Counted from the first letter of the stretch, positions 17,397-26,344 are shown. The stretch: DNA of 64,000 nt from Rhodoligotrophos defluvii (GCF_005281615.1 NZ_SZZM01000005.1:310001-374000), one strand, 5' to 3'. Made by a program: numbers and translations. Notes: a model not told the origin generated them from the sequence alone.

Positions 17397-18290
17397 ATGA
17401 CACTCCCCAGAACCTTCGGGATCGCGATCATTGGCGCTATGCTGTCGATCGCGCTGAGTGCGGTCGCCATGGCAGCCAGTATCACGGTGGGCGGCAAGGA
17501 TTTCACCGAGCAGTTCCTCGTGGCGGAGATGACCAAGCAGCTCCTGGAAAGCAAGGGCTACACGGTCGAGAAAAAGGACAACATGGGCACGAATATCGTG
17601 CGCGCGGCCCTGGAGGGCGGGGAGGTCGACCTCTACTGGGAATATACGGGCACGTCTCTCGTCACCTTCAACAAGGTAACCGAGCAGCTCAGTCCGGAAC
17701 AGACCTATGCGAGGGTCAAGGAGCTCGACGGCGCCAAGGGACTTGTCTGGCTCGCGCCATCGAACGCGAACAACACCTATGCCCTTGCCATCCGCAAGAA
17801 CAATCCGAAGACCGACGGCATGACCACCTTGTCGGACCTCGCCAAAGCCTATAATGACGGCAAGGAGGTGCTGATGGGCACGACCGCCGAGTTTCCCAAG
17901 CGCGAGGACGGTCTCATCGGCCTGCAGAAGGCTTACGGATTCAAAGCGGGCCGCGCGAATGTGCGACCCATGGAGATCGGGCTCGTCTATCCGGCCCTGG
18001 CCAACGGCGATATCGACGTGGCGACCGTCGGCGCCACCGACGGGCGCATCGCCGCGATGGACTTGGTGCTGCTCAAGGACGACAGGGGGTTCTTCCCCAA
18101 TTACGCGCTGGCGCCGGTGGTGCGAAAGGAAACGCTGGACGCGCATCCCGACCTCAAGGAGACCCTCGAATCCCTGTCGACCAAGCTGGACGATGCCACG
18201 ATGCAGCGGCTGAATGGCCAGGTGGATGTTGAGAAGAAGTCGGTCGAAGAGGTGGCGCGCAATTACCTCAAGCAGGCCGGCCTCATCTGA
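17397..18290 (+). CDS. Betaine/osmoprotectant-binding protein, copy 2
   Basis: 297 aa, periplasmic, signal cleavage near VAMA|AS. By eye roughly 70 percent identical to the product of 16478-17368 over the mature part, with long identical runs such as DLYWEYTGTSLVTFNKVTE and MGTTAEFPKREDGL. Substitutions cluster in the second half (AQATDGQ vs VGATDGR; LAYRALANGDLD vs LVYPALANGDID), so the two may bind different quaternary amines with one shared membrane complex. A tandem gene duplication within the operon, 28 bases apart. Confidence 0.88.
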   Translation: MTLPRTFGIAIIGAMLSIALSAVAMAASITVGGKDFTEQFLVAEMTKQLLESKGYTVEKKDNMGTNIVRAALEGGEVDLYWEYTGTSLVTFNKVTEQLSPEQTYARVKELDGAKGLVWLAPSNANNTYALAIRKNNPKTDGMTTLSDLAKAYNDGKEVLMGTTAEFPKREDGLIGLQKAYGFKAGRANVRPMEIGLVYPALANGDIDVATVGATDGRIAAMDLVLLKDDRGFFPNYALAPVVRKETLDAHPDLKETLESLSTKLDDATMQRLNGQVDVEKKSVEEVARNYLKQAGLI

Positions 18291-18303
18291 GCGTGCCTCG
18301 TCG

Positions 18304-19242
18304 GTGAACCCGGGCTACAGAACATTGCTCGATGCGGAGGTCTGGCGTTTCATCGAGCGGATCAACGCCTTCTACCCCCCGGATGCGCTCGATCTTCCCA
18401 TCGAACGCAACCGGGAGATCTATCGCCGGATGTCGGCGGCATTCCATGCAGGCCGCCCGGCAGGTATCACGGCTCAGGATTCGTTCATCGACGCCAGCGA
18501 TCGACGGATCCCGATCAGAACGTATCGTTCAATCGGAAATGAAGCATCCGCCCTGGTGCTTTACTTCCACGGCGGCGGTTTTGTCCTCGGCGACCTTGAC
18601 ACCCATGACGACATTTGCGCCGAGCTCTGCGCCGGAACCGGGCATGTCGTGATCTCGGTCGACTACCGCCTTGCACCGGAGCATGCAGGAACGGCCGCAT
18701 TCGACGATGCCATGGCGGCATTCGCCTGGGCCGCCACCGCCTATACATTGCCGGTGGTGTTGGTGGGAGAATCGGCGGGCGGCACGCTCGCGGCCTCCGT
18801 CGCCCATCATACCCGTGGCCACGCGCGCTCGCCCGCCGGCCAGGTGCTTGTCTATCCTAGCCTGGGCGGCGACAAGACCCGCGGCTCCTATGTCGATCAC
18901 AGGGACGCCCCGCTGCTTTCCGTGACAGATCTCGAGCGGTACGAAGCCATGCGCGCAGGCGGCGCAGACATATCCCGCGATGTGCGCTTTACGCCGCTCG
19001 CGGATCCGGATTTTACCGGGTTGCCGCCGACCGTGATCTTCACGGCGGAATGCGATCCGCTCTGCTGCGACGGCGCAACGTATCGCGACCGCTTGACAGC
19101 CGCGGGCGGATTGGCGTGGTCCCATGAGGAGAAGGGGCTTCCCCACGGCTTTCTGCGCGCGCGGCACATGTCGGTGAAAGCGCGTGAGAGTTTCAAGCGC
19201 CTCACCGCCGCTGTGAAGGCGCTCGGGTCGGACGGTCTCTAA
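18304..19242 (+). CDS. Alpha/beta hydrolase, hormone-sensitive-lipase-like
   Basis: 312 aa from a GTG at 18304 (VNPGYRTLLDAEVW); the frame is open further upstream but overlaps the binding-protein gene. HSL-family marks: oxyanion motif FHGGGFVLGD, nucleophile elbow GESAGG, Asp in CDPLCCDG and His in LPHGFLRA. Catalyses ester or lactone hydrolysis. It follows the betaine-binding protein by 13 bases, so probably the last gene of the importer operon; hydrolysis of a choline or carnitine ester is a sensible guess only. Confidence 0.8.
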   Translation: MNPGYRTLLDAEVWRFIERINAFYPPDALDLPIERNREIYRRMSAAFHAGRPAGITAQDSFIDASDRRIPIRTYRSIGNEASALVLYFHGGGFVLGDLDTHDDICAELCAGTGHVVISVDYRLAPEHAGTAAFDDAMAAFAWAATAYTLPVVLVGESAGGTLAASVAHHTRGHARSPAGQVLVYPSLGGDKTRGSYVDHRDAPLLSVTDLERYEAMRAGGADISRDVRFTPLADPDFTGLPPTVIFTAECDPLCCDGATYRDRLTAAGGLAWSHEEKGLPHGFLRARHMSVKARESFKRLTAAVKALGSDGL

Positions 19243-19339
19243 GGCTGTCAGAGGCCTGCACCAGGCAGTATCCAAGGTTCTTAGCTCATTTCCATCCATG
19301 TGCGACGGCGTCGCCGAGCCGTGCTACACCGCCGCTTCA

Positions 19340-19416
19340 CCCTGAGATCGAGGCCTTCCAGCGATACTGTATACTACTTTGTTTCGGTGCATATGATATG
19401 TTTTGCGAATGGAACT
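19340..19416 (+). repeat. Duplicated leader, copy B (in front of LysR gene)
   Basis: The intact partner of 4964-5038. It carries -10-like TATACT at 19370-19375 and runs into the start codon of the LysR gene (ATGGAACT at 19409-19416). Because both promoter and start codon are repeated, a duplicated gene start explains the match better than a bare regulator site, although shared LysR binding is possible. Confidence 0.75.
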
Positions 19417-20290
19417 GCGGCATCTCAAATATTTCGTGGCGGTAGCGGAGGAGCTGCATTTCCGCCGCGCCGCCGAGCGGCTGAACGTCTCGCAGCCGCC
19501 GCTCAGCCAGCAGATCCGTCAGCTGGAGCTGGAGCTCGGCACCACGCTGTTCGAGCGTACCAACCGGCGGGTGGTGTTGACGCAAGCCGGACGCCTGTTC
19601 CTGCGGGAAGCGCGCGCGGTGATCGAGCAGGCGGAACGGGCGGCAGCGGTCGCCCGTAGGGCTGAGCGGGGTGAGCTGGGCGAATTGCGCATCGGCATGT
19701 TTCCCTCCGCGCCGCTGGTGCCGGAAGTAGCGCAGGCCATACGGGCCTATCGGGCCAAATTTCCCGGCGTCGATCTCGTGCTGAACGAGCTTGAAAGCCG
19801 CGAGCAGATCGGGGCGCTCATGGAGGAACGCCAGGATATTGCCATCGTCCGCAGCATCGACGCGCCGATCCTGCCGCGGGAGATCGTATCGCGAAGGGTG
19901 GTGGACGAGCCTCTGGTGGTGGCGATGCGGCGCGACAATCCCTTGAGCCGGGGGGAGGGGCCGCTGCCTGTCGCAAGCCTGGCGGAGGAGCCCTTCGTCT
20001 TCTATGGCGAGAAAATGGGGGCGGTGCTGCCGCGCGTGGTTCTGGACCTCTGCCACAGGGCGCGCTTCGAGCCCAGGATCAGCCAGCTGGCCAATGCCAA
20101 TAGCACCATGATCGGCCTCGTTGCAGCGGGCCTCGGCGTTGCGATCCTGCCGCAGGGCCTGAGCCGGCTCAGCCATCCCGATCTGGCCATTCGCCCTTTG
20201 GCGGAGAGCGATGCGACGGTTGCCGTCTGGCTCTTGAGCCATGGGCGCAACCGTTCGGCCATGGCCGAGGGTTTCCTCGCCCTTATCTGA
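19409..20290 (+). CDS. LysR-type transcriptional regulator
   Basis: 293 aa. N-terminal winged helix-turn-helix MELRHLKYFVAVAEELHFRR with AAERLNVSQPPLSQQIRQLE, followed by a two-lobe effector domain. The helix-turn-helix is of the BenM/CatM/CbbR type. Its upstream leader is repeated before the FAD oxidase at 5232, so it may act there as well as on itself. Its last 8 bases overlap, tail to tail, the end of the amidase gene. No inducer can be assigned. Confidence 0.88.
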   Translation: MELRHLKYFVAVAEELHFRRAAERLNVSQPPLSQQIRQLELELGTTLFERTNRRVVLTQAGRLFLREARAVIEQAERAAAVARRAERGELGELRIGMFPSAPLVPEVAQAIRAYRAKFPGVDLVLNELESREQIGALMEERQDIAIVRSIDAPILPREIVSRRVVDEPLVVAMRRDNPLSRGEGPLPVASLAEEPFVFYGEKMGAVLPRVVLDLCHRARFEPRISQLANANSTMIGLVAAGLGVAILPQGLSRLSHPDLAIRPLAESDATVAVWLLSHGRNRSAMAEGFLALI

Positions 20291-21686
20291 CCAAGGCCGG
20301 TGCCTGCCGGTGCCAGTCCGTAGCTTGCTGGAAGGCATGGGCGGCGGCGAGGATGCGGGCTTCGTCGAAATGCCGGCCGACCAGCTGCAAGCTGGCGGGC
20401 AGGCCGTTCGCGGTGAAGCCGGCCGGGATGCTCGCGGCTGGAATGCCAAGGAAATTCATGGCTCGGGTGAAATCCATGATGTCGCTGGCGCCAGTGCCCG
20501 TCAGGCCATCCGCATCGGAGGCGATGGTCGGCACCGGCACGGGCATGCACGGCAGGAGCAGCAGGTGAGCCTCGGTGAATGCATGCTCCACAAACCGGCG
20601 CGCCAGCTTGCCGCGCAGGGTGAGCGCCTCGGCATAGCGGGTGGCGGGCATGTAGAGCCCGGTTTCGAGGCGGCTCAGCACATGGGCCGAGAAGTCCCGC
20701 GGCCGGGTGGAGAGATCCCGGCCGTGATAGGCGGCGGCCTCGACCACGAGCACGACCCGGTTGAGGTCGTTGATCGGCTCCAGGCTGCCGATATCCACCT
20801 CCACGATCCGCGCCCCCAGATCTCTGAACGCCTCGATGCTCGCGTCCAGGATGGCGGAAATTTCGGGATCGACGCGGGCCAGGGCCCGGTCCGGCAAAAT
20901 GCCGATCACCAATCCCGCCACGCCCTTGTCGAGCGCAGCCATGTAGTCCACGCGCGGCGCATGGGTGGTCACCGGGTCTGTGGCGGCCGGCCCGGCCACC
21001 ACGGAGAGCAGCAGGGCGCAATCGGCCGCGCTGCGGGTGATCGGGCTTATGCAATCCAGAGAGGAGGAGAGCGGCGTCACGCCATCCTTCGGGATCAGCC
21101 CATAGGTTGGCTTGAGGCCGACCGCGCCGCAGGCGCCGGCCGGGATGCGCGCGGAGCCGCCGGTATCGGAGCCGAGCGAGGCCGGAACGAGCCTGGCGGC
21201 CACCGCCGCTGCCGAGCCGCTGGATGAGCCGCCGGTGATGAAGTCCGGGTTCCACGGGTTGCGGCAATGTCCGAGATGGCCGTTATAGCCGGTGGGGCTC
21301 AGGGCGAATTCCGCCATGTGCAGGCGCCCCACATTGATCGCGCCGGCGGCGTCCAACCTGCGGATCGCGGTTGCCGTACCAGTCGCCCGATGGTGCCGGC
21401 GAATGAGGGATCCGGCAGCGTTGACGCGGCCCTGCACATCGAACAGATCCTTGTGGGCCATGGGCACGCCGTGGAGCGGCCCGTGGCTGATGCCGCGGGC
21501 GCGATCCCGATCTGCCGTGGCCGCGCGCTCCATAGCCTCGTCGCGATAGGTGGCAACCGTGCAGTTCAGCGCCCGGCCCAGCCCGTCGAGCGCATCGAGG
21601 CTGGCCCTGGTGGCCTCTTGCGCGCTGATGTCGCCGGAGGCGATCCGGCCCGCAAGCTCGGTGAGGTCGAGCTCAAGAACGTGCAT
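20283..21686 (-). CDS. Amidase signature family hydrolase
   Basis: 467 aa. The Ser-cisSer-Lys triad is present: K79 (HGVPMAHKDLF), S154 (TGGSSSGSAAA) and nucleophile S178 (LGSDTGGSARIPAG). Cleaves an amide, carbamoyl or urea-type bond; cytoplasmic. Start ATG at 21686 (MHVLELDLTEL) lies inside the 3' end of a 73-codon gene, so the two are translationally coupled. Lies last in the ehuBCDA operon, implying that the imported compound carries a hydrolysable amide. Convergent overlap of 8 bases with the LysR gene. Confidence 0.87.
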   Translation of the reverse strand: MHVLELDLTELAGRIASGDISAQEATRASLDALDGLGRALNCTVATYRDEAMERAATADRDRARGISHGPLHGVPMAHKDLFDVQGRVNAAGSLIRRHHRATGTATAIRRLDAAGAINVGRLHMAEFALSPTGYNGHLGHCRNPWNPDFITGGSSSGSAAAVAARLVPASLGSDTGGSARIPAGACGAVGLKPTYGLIPKDGVTPLSSSLDCISPITRSAADCALLLSVVAGPAATDPVTTHAPRVDYMAALDKGVAGLVIGILPDRALARVDPEISAILDASIEAFRDLGARIVEVDIGSLEPINDLNRVVLVVEAAAYHGRDLSTRPRDFSAHVLSRLETGLYMPATRYAEALTLRGKLARRFVEHAFTEAHLLLLPCMPVPVPTIASDADGLTGTGASDIMDFTRAMNFLGIPAASIPAGFTANGLPASLQLVGRHFDEARILAAAHAFQQATDWHRQAPALVR

Positions 21687-21894
21687 CGGCTTCAGCCCGG
21701 CGTGCGGCGGCGGCGAGCAGCGCCACAAAGTCGCTCGCGGAGAGGCCCGGCTCCATCTCGCGCTGGGCGATGGCCATGGCGCGCCCGTTGATCTTGCGGG
21801 CCAGCGCGGCATTGGCCGGATTGCACCAATCGGCGTCGACCACGCCCTGTAGCGCCAGCAATGCCGCCATCGAAGGCTCCATCGTCTGCTCCAT
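21673..21894 (-). CDS. Small conserved-context protein, possible amidase partner
   Basis: 73 aa from ATG at 21894 (MEQTMEPSMAALLALQG), predicted mostly helical (AMAIAQREMEPG, DFVALLAAAARRAEA). It starts 3 bases after the ehuA stop and overlaps the amidase start by 14 bases, a tight fit on both sides that supports a real gene. Small helical proteins encoded just before an amidase gene are known as GatC and as AtzG, the partner of AtzE. I see no clear sequence match to either, so partner function is inference from position, size and helical content. Confidence 0.6.
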   Translation of the reverse strand: MEQTMEPSMAALLALQGVVDADWCNPANAALARKINGRAMAIAQREMEPGLSASDFVALLAAAARRAEADARS

Positions 21895-21896
21895 TG

Positions 21897-22667
21897 TCAA
21901 CCCTGAAGCACCGCATTGAGGAAAGCGCGGGTGCGGTCGCTTTCCGGCGCGGTGAACACTTTTTGCGGCTTGCCTTCCTCGACGATGCGGCCCTTCTCGA
22001 AGAACAGCACGCGGTCGGCGATCTCGCGGGCAAAGCCCATCTGGTGCGTGACCATGATCATGGTGAGATCGTGCTCATGGGCAAGCAGGCGCAAGACGTT
22101 CAGCACCTCGCCCACCAGCTCCGGATCCAGCGCCGAGGTCACCTCATCGAACAGCATCACCCGCGGCCGCATGGCCAGCGCCCGGGCGATCGCCACCCGC
22201 TGCTGCTGGCCGCCCGAAAGGCTGCTGGGCAGGGCGTGCAGCTTGTCCTTCAGGCCGACCAGCGCCAGAAGCTCCTCGGCGCGCGCCTGCGCTTCCGTTT
22301 TCGCCAGCCCGAGCACGGTGCAGACCGGGTTCATGACGTTCTTCAGCGCCGACCAATGGGGAAACAGGTTGAAGTGCTGGAACACCATGCCGACCTTGGC
22401 GCGCATCTTGCGCAGATGCGCTTCGTTCGCAGCCACGAGCTTGCCGTTCTTCCGCATATGCCAAAGGGGCTCGCCGTCGATCTCGATCTCCCCACCATCG
22501 ATGGGCTCGAGGGTCATGATCGCCCGCAACACCGTGGACTTGCCCGAGCCGCTGGGGCCGATCAGCGCGACCTTCTCGCCGCGCTCGACCACCATGTTCA
22601 GGCCGTCCAGCACGACGAGCGGGCCGAAGGACTTGCGGACATCGGTGAGCTTGATGATCGGGTTCAT
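21897..22667 (-). CDS. ehuA: Polar amino acid/ectoine-type ABC ATP-binding protein
   Basis: 256 aa, all ABC motifs: Walker A GPSGSGKST, signature LSGGQQQR, Walker B VMLFDEVTSALDP, switch His in VTHQMGF. HisP/GlnQ class. Its start overlaps the end of the upstream permease gene by 4 bases, which rules out the longer open frame. Gene order ehuB-ehuC-ehuD-ehuA matches the ectoine/hydroxyectoine importer of Sinorhizobium. The symbol rests on the binding protein's resemblance and on order. Confidence 0.83.
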   Translation of the reverse strand: MNPIIKLTDVRKSFGPLVVLDGLNMVVERGEKVALIGPSGSGKSTVLRAIMTLEPIDGGEIEIDGEPLWHMRKNGKLVAANEAHLRKMRAKVGMVFQHFNLFPHWSALKNVMNPVCTVLGLAKTEAQARAEELLALVGLKDKLHALPSSLSGGQQQRVAIARALAMRPRVMLFDEVTSALDPELVGEVLNVLRLLAHEHDLTMIMVTHQMGFAREIADRVLFFEKGRIVEEGKPQKVFTAPESDRTRAFLNAVLQG

Positions 22668-23317
22668 CGGGCTAGCCTCGCTTCCAGGACACGCACGCCG
22701 GCGGAGGCAACCAGGCTCATGGCGAGGAAGAGCAGGCCGACGAGCGTCATGGGCTCCACATAGAGGAATTTCTCGGTGGCAATGATGTTGGCTCTCTGCA
22801 TCAGCTCGATCACCGTGATGGCTGCGAGGATCGGCGTGTCCTTGAACATCGCGATCATGTAATTGGCGAGCACCGGAATGATCGGCGGGATCGCCTGGGG
22901 CAGGATGATCTGCAGCATTGCGGCAGATCTCCCGTAGTTGAGGGCGGTGGCCGCTTCCCACTGGCCCTTCGGCACCGACTCGAGGCCCGCGCGATAGACC
23001 TCCGCAATGTAGCAGCTGTAGTGGAGGCCCAGTCCGATGACGCCGGTTACGAATGGCGACATGGCGATGCCGAAGTCGGGCAGCACGAAGAACAGGAAAT
23101 AGAGCTGCACCAGCAGCGGCGTCGATCGGATGAACTGCATGGTGCCCCAGAGCGGCCAGCGCACCAGGCGCCATTTCAGCCGCAACAGCAAGGCCAGGAT
23201 CAGGCCCACCGCCAAGGCGACCGCGAAAGATGCGACGGTTGCCTCGATGGTGATGACGGAGGCCTCGAGGAGCAGCGGCAGGATCGACCGCGCATAGTCG
23301 AAATCGAACGGGATCAT
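22664..23317 (-). CDS. ehuD: Ectoine-type ABC permease (EhuD-like)
   Basis: 217 aa His/Glu/Gln/Arg-type permease. Membrane segments start with LPLLLEASVITIEATVASF; the EAA-type loop is WEAATALNYGRSAAMLQIILP. ATG at 23317 (MIPFDFDYA) overlaps the previous gene's stop by 4 bases. Forms a heterodimer with the EhuC-like protein in the inner membrane. Confidence 0.82.
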   Translation of the reverse strand: MIPFDFDYARSILPLLLEASVITIEATVASFAVALAVGLILALLLRLKWRLVRWPLWGTMQFIRSTPLLVQLYFLFFVLPDFGIAMSPFVTGVIGLGLHYSCYIAEVYRAGLESVPKGQWEAATALNYGRSAAMLQIILPQAIPPIIPVLANYMIAMFKDTPILAAITVIELMQRANIIATEKFLYVEPMTLVGLLFLAMSLVASAGVRVLEARLAR

Positions 23318-23967
23318 CGCCGCCCTCCCGTCAGGGCCACGCGCCATTCGGCGGCCCGGAACAGGCCGGTGATGACCAGGGCGATGAGGAAATAGCCGAC
23401 CAGCACCACGGCGAATGGCTCCAGGGTGCGCATAGTGGTCTGCTGCAAGGTCAGCGCCTGGAAGGTCAGGTCATGCACAGTGATGAGCGACACGAGCGCG
23501 GTGGCCTTGAGCAGCTCGATCATCAGGTTGCCGAAGGGTGGCAACATGAGGGGCACGGCCTGGGGGATGAGGATCTTCCAGAGCGTTTGCCAACGGGTGT
23601 AGTTGAGCGCGCAGGCTGCTTCCCTTTGTCCGCGCGGCACCGCCGCGATGGCGCTGCGCACGATTTCCGCGCCATAGGCGCCGTTGCACAGGCCCAGCGC
23701 GAGAATGGCGGTGAAGACCGGCTCCAGGTGAATGCCGAAGAAGGGCAGCACGAAGAACAGCCAGAACAGCTGGACCAGAAGGGCGACGCCGCGGAAGATC
23801 TCGATATAGGCGAGCGCCACCCACCGAACCGGCGCGAAAGGCGAAAGGCGGGCCAGCCCGGCGATGAAGGCCAGCACGAGCGCAAGGAGGCTCGCCGCCA
23901 CGGTGATCTTGATGGTGGTCAGCGCACCGTCCAGGAAGAGCCAGCGCGCTTCGTAGATGAGGGACAT
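23314..23967 (-). CDS. ehuC: Ectoine-type ABC permease (EhuC-like)
   Basis: 217 aa. First membrane segment LDGALTTIKITVAASLLALV, loop REAACALNYTRWQTLWKILIP. Start ATG at 23967 (MSLIYEARW) chosen because it has the normal permease N-terminus; the open frame runs further but overlaps the binding-protein gene. Follows ehuB by 80 bases in the same operon. Confidence 0.82.
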   Translation of the reverse strand: MSLIYEARWLFLDGALTTIKITVAASLLALVLAFIAGLARLSPFAPVRWVALAYIEIFRGVALLVQLFWLFFVLPFFGIHLEPVFTAILALGLCNGAYGAEIVRSAIAAVPRGQREAACALNYTRWQTLWKILIPQAVPLMLPPFGNLMIELLKATALVSLITVHDLTFQALTLQQTTMRTLEPFAVVLVGYFLIALVITGLFRAAEWRVALTGGRR

Positions 23968-24047
23968 GGGGCCGTACTCGCCTTGAGCGATAACGCGCGG
24001 CACCGGCTCCGTTCGAGCCGGTGCGTCATTTGCTTGCCGGGCGCACG

Positions 24048-24929
24048 CTATTCTGTGCAAGCCTTGGCGGTCGTCATCCCCGGCTTGACGGCATCGTCCG
24101 GCGTGAGCGCGTATTTGTCCATGAGCGCCGCATATTCGGGCGTGTCGCGGAAGGCGACGAGGCGCTTGTTGATCTCGTCAAGCAGTGCCTTGTCCTCCAG
24201 CCGCATGGCAAAGCTGGCAAAGCCGTAGCGCGGCTTGCCGTCGACCACAGGCTGCTCGAAGGGATGGGCGCGCTCAAGCGCCGGATCATTCAGGCTGCGC
24301 AATTGGGTTTCGAGCACGATGGCGACGTTGGTATAGGCATCGGCCCGCCCCGACTTGACCGCCGTGTAGCCGCTGGCGTCATCGGGAATGGTCACGATCT
24401 GCTCGTCCTTGACGCCCATGGCCTTGGCATTGTCGCGCAGGCCTGTGCCGCCCGCCGTGTTGGCCAGCTTGAGGGTGGGATCGGCAGCGATGTCCTTGTA
24501 GCTGTGGATCTTCTTCGGGTTGCCGGCCTTAACAGCCACCGCATCACCGAGAACATAGAGCGGCTCGGCAAACGCAACCTGCTTGCAGCGGTCGGGTCGG
24601 ATATAGATGGCCGATGTCACCAGGTCGAAGCGCTTGGCGACGAGGCCGGGAATGAGCCCGCCGAAATTGGTGACGCTACCCTCCAGATTTTTGATGCCCA
24701 TATCGGCGGTGATGTGCCTGAGCACCTCGATGTCGAAGCCGGTGAGCTCGCCGGAGGGCGTCATATAGGCGAAAGGCGTCTCATTGGCGACGCCGACCCG
24801 CAGCGTGCCGCTCTCGCGTGCTTTGGTGAGCGTGTCGGCCTGCGCGGTGACGCTCGCGGCGACAAGCGCTGAAGCAATGGCCAGCGCTGATGTTAGTGCA
24901 CGTCCGATCTGCAGGATGGTCATCGGCAT
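24048..24929 (-). CDS. ehuB: Ectoine/hydroxyectoine-type ABC substrate-binding protein
   Basis: 293 aa with a Sec signal (cleavage near AQA|DT, residue 31). The mature part begins LRVGVANETPFAYMTPSGEL; GGLIPGLVAKRFDLVTSAIY and IRPDRCKQVAFAEPLY match the EhuB subfamily I remember, including the RCKQVAF block. Ligand could be ectoine, hydroxyectoine or a related zwitterionic amino acid. Start ATG at 24929 follows GGGGACG. The gene is divergent from the aminotransferase operon, and its control region holds one of the GACAAAATTG operators on this strand. Confidence 0.82.
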   Translation of the reverse strand: MPMTILQIGRALTSALAIASALVAASVTAQADTLTKARESGTLRVGVANETPFAYMTPSGELTGFDIEVLRHITADMGIKNLEGSVTNFGGLIPGLVAKRFDLVTSAIYIRPDRCKQVAFAEPLYVLGDAVAVKAGNPKKIHSYKDIAADPTLKLANTAGGTGLRDNAKAMGVKDEQIVTIPDDASGYTAVKSGRADAYTNVAIVLETQLRSLNDPALERAHPFEQPVVDGKPRYGFASFAMRLEDKALLDEINKRLVAFRDTPEYAALMDKYALTPDDAVKPGMTTAKACTE

Positions 24930-25001
24930 TTGTTCGTCCCCTTTGTTGCTTTTGTCGCATTTGGCTGGCCTACCCACGGGTGTCCCTGGCCGCTCACTAA
25001 A

Positions 25002-25018
25002 TTGACGACAATTTTGTC
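25002..25018 (-). promoter_or_regulatory. Putative GntR operator, site 1
   Basis: Minus-strand GACAAAATTGTCGTCAA, 73 bases upstream of ehuB. It contains the inverted repeat GACAA-AA-TTGTC and matches the other two sites at 15 and 14 of 17 positions. The neighbouring minus-strand sequence TTGACAAAGATGACA may also supply a -35 box. Confidence 0.55.
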
Positions 25019-25094
25019 ATCTTTGTCAAGCGGTGTTAATTTTCACTTGGAAAAGGCGGAGTTTTTGCTTTCTTACTGGATGTGCATTTCGCGC

Positions 25095-25111
25095 GACAAA
25101 ATTGTTGACAA
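25095..25111 (+). promoter_or_regulatory. Putative GntR operator, site 2
   Basis: Plus-strand GACAAAATTGTTGACAA. TTGACA at 25105-25110 within it could be the -35 box of the aminotransferase operon, so a bound repressor would block RNA polymerase. Same consensus as 25002-25018 and 33249-33265. Confidence 0.55.
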
Positions 25112-25175
25112 AAATGACAGCACGACCATAGATGGGGAAACAGCACGGGGCAGTGCGATGCATGGAAACGGACAG

Positions 25176-26327
25176 ATGAAGCGGCAACGGAGCATCTCCC
25201 GGCGGGTGGCGCAGTTACGGCCCTCGGCGACTGTTGAGATGACGGAAAAGGTGCGGGCGGCGCGAGCCAGCGGGCGTCGAATCTTCAGCCTCGCGAGTGG
25301 AGATCCCGGCATTCCGACCGATCCGCGCATCATTGAGGCCGCTTACGATGCGTTCAAGGCCGGCGATACCCGCTATGCCCCGGTTCTCGGCGAGCCACGG
25401 CTGCGGGCAGCGCTTGCCGCTCACGAGCAGCGGCGGTCCGGCGTGCTTTTCAAGGAAGACGACATCATCGTGACGCCCGGAGGCAAGTTCGCCCTCCTGA
25501 CCGCTCTGATGGGCGTCGTGGAGACGGGCGACGAGGTGCTGGTGCCGGAGCCCGGCTGGGTGAGCTATGGCCCCTGCGTGGAGCTCTGCGGCGGCAAGCC
25601 GGTGCTGCTACCCATGCTCGACCGGCTCGACCTTGCCGCCATGGAAGCGGCGGTGACGCCGGCCACCGTGGCCATGATCATCAATTCTCCGGTGAACCCG
25701 ACGGGTCGGGTGATCAGCCGGGAGGAGATCGATGGCCTGGTCGAGCTCGCCGACCGGCACAATCTCTGGATCATCTTCGATCAGGTCTATTCGGACCTGG
25801 TGCATGGGCCATCCTTCCCGTCGCCCCAGGGAACGGGAAAGGGCCGGGCGTTCACCTTCGTGGTGGACAGTTTCTCCAAGACATTCGGAATGACCGGCTG
25901 GCGACTGGGTCATCTGGCGGTGCCGCCGGGGCTCACCAAGCCGATCAGCCGCTTCATGCAGCATTCCGTCTATTGCGTGCCGGGGGCGGTGCAGGCGGCC
26001 GGGCTCAAGGCGCTCGAACTCTATGACGAGGTGGTGCCGGGCTACCGCGCCATGTTCCGGCGTCGGCAGGGCGATGCGGCCGCGCGCCTCGATGCGGTTG
26101 CCGGCATCCGCTGCACCGCGCCGGATGCCTCCTTCTATCTATTCCCGGCGGTCGATACGGACGACCGGGCGCTCGCCGCCCGCTGGCTCGACCAGCTCGA
26201 CGTGGCGACCGTTCCGGGCTCGGCCTTCGGTAGCGCTGGCGCCGGGCATCTGCGCCTCAGCGTGACGGCATCGGACGAGGAGATCGACGAAGCCCTCCGG
26301 CGGATCGCCGCGGCGGGCCTCGCGTGA
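25176..26327 (+). CDS. Class I/II aminotransferase (aspartate aminotransferase-like)
   Basis: 383 aa fold-type I PLP enzyme. The PLP lysine lies in DSFSKTFGMTGWRLGH, with NSPVNPTGR and FDQVYSDL as cofactor contacts. Converts an amino acid to its 2-oxo acid. Start ATG at 25176 (MKRQRSISRRVAQL); the ATG at 25158 is possible. First gene of an operon with galD, galB, galC, a TPP decarboxylase and an aldehyde dehydrogenase, and divergent from an amino-acid-type importer: together a logical import, transamination, decarboxylation and oxidation order. Substrate unknown. Confidence 0.85.
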   Translation: MKRQRSISRRVAQLRPSATVEMTEKVRAARASGRRIFSLASGDPGIPTDPRIIEAAYDAFKAGDTRYAPVLGEPRLRAALAAHEQRRSGVLFKEDDIIVTPGGKFALLTALMGVVETGDEVLVPEPGWVSYGPCVELCGGKPVLLPMLDRLDLAAMEAAVTPATVAMIINSPVNPTGRVISREEIDGLVELADRHNLWIIFDQVYSDLVHGPSFPSPQGTGKGRAFTFVVDSFSKTFGMTGWRLGHLAVPPGLTKPISRFMQHSVYCVPGAVQAAGLKALELYDEVVPGYRAMFRRRQGDAAARLDAVAGIRCTAPDASFYLFPAVDTDDRALAARWLDQLDVATVPGSAFGSAGAGHLRLSVTASDEEIDEALRRIAAAGLA

Positions 26328-26344
26328 GGGTAGATGAGGGCGAC

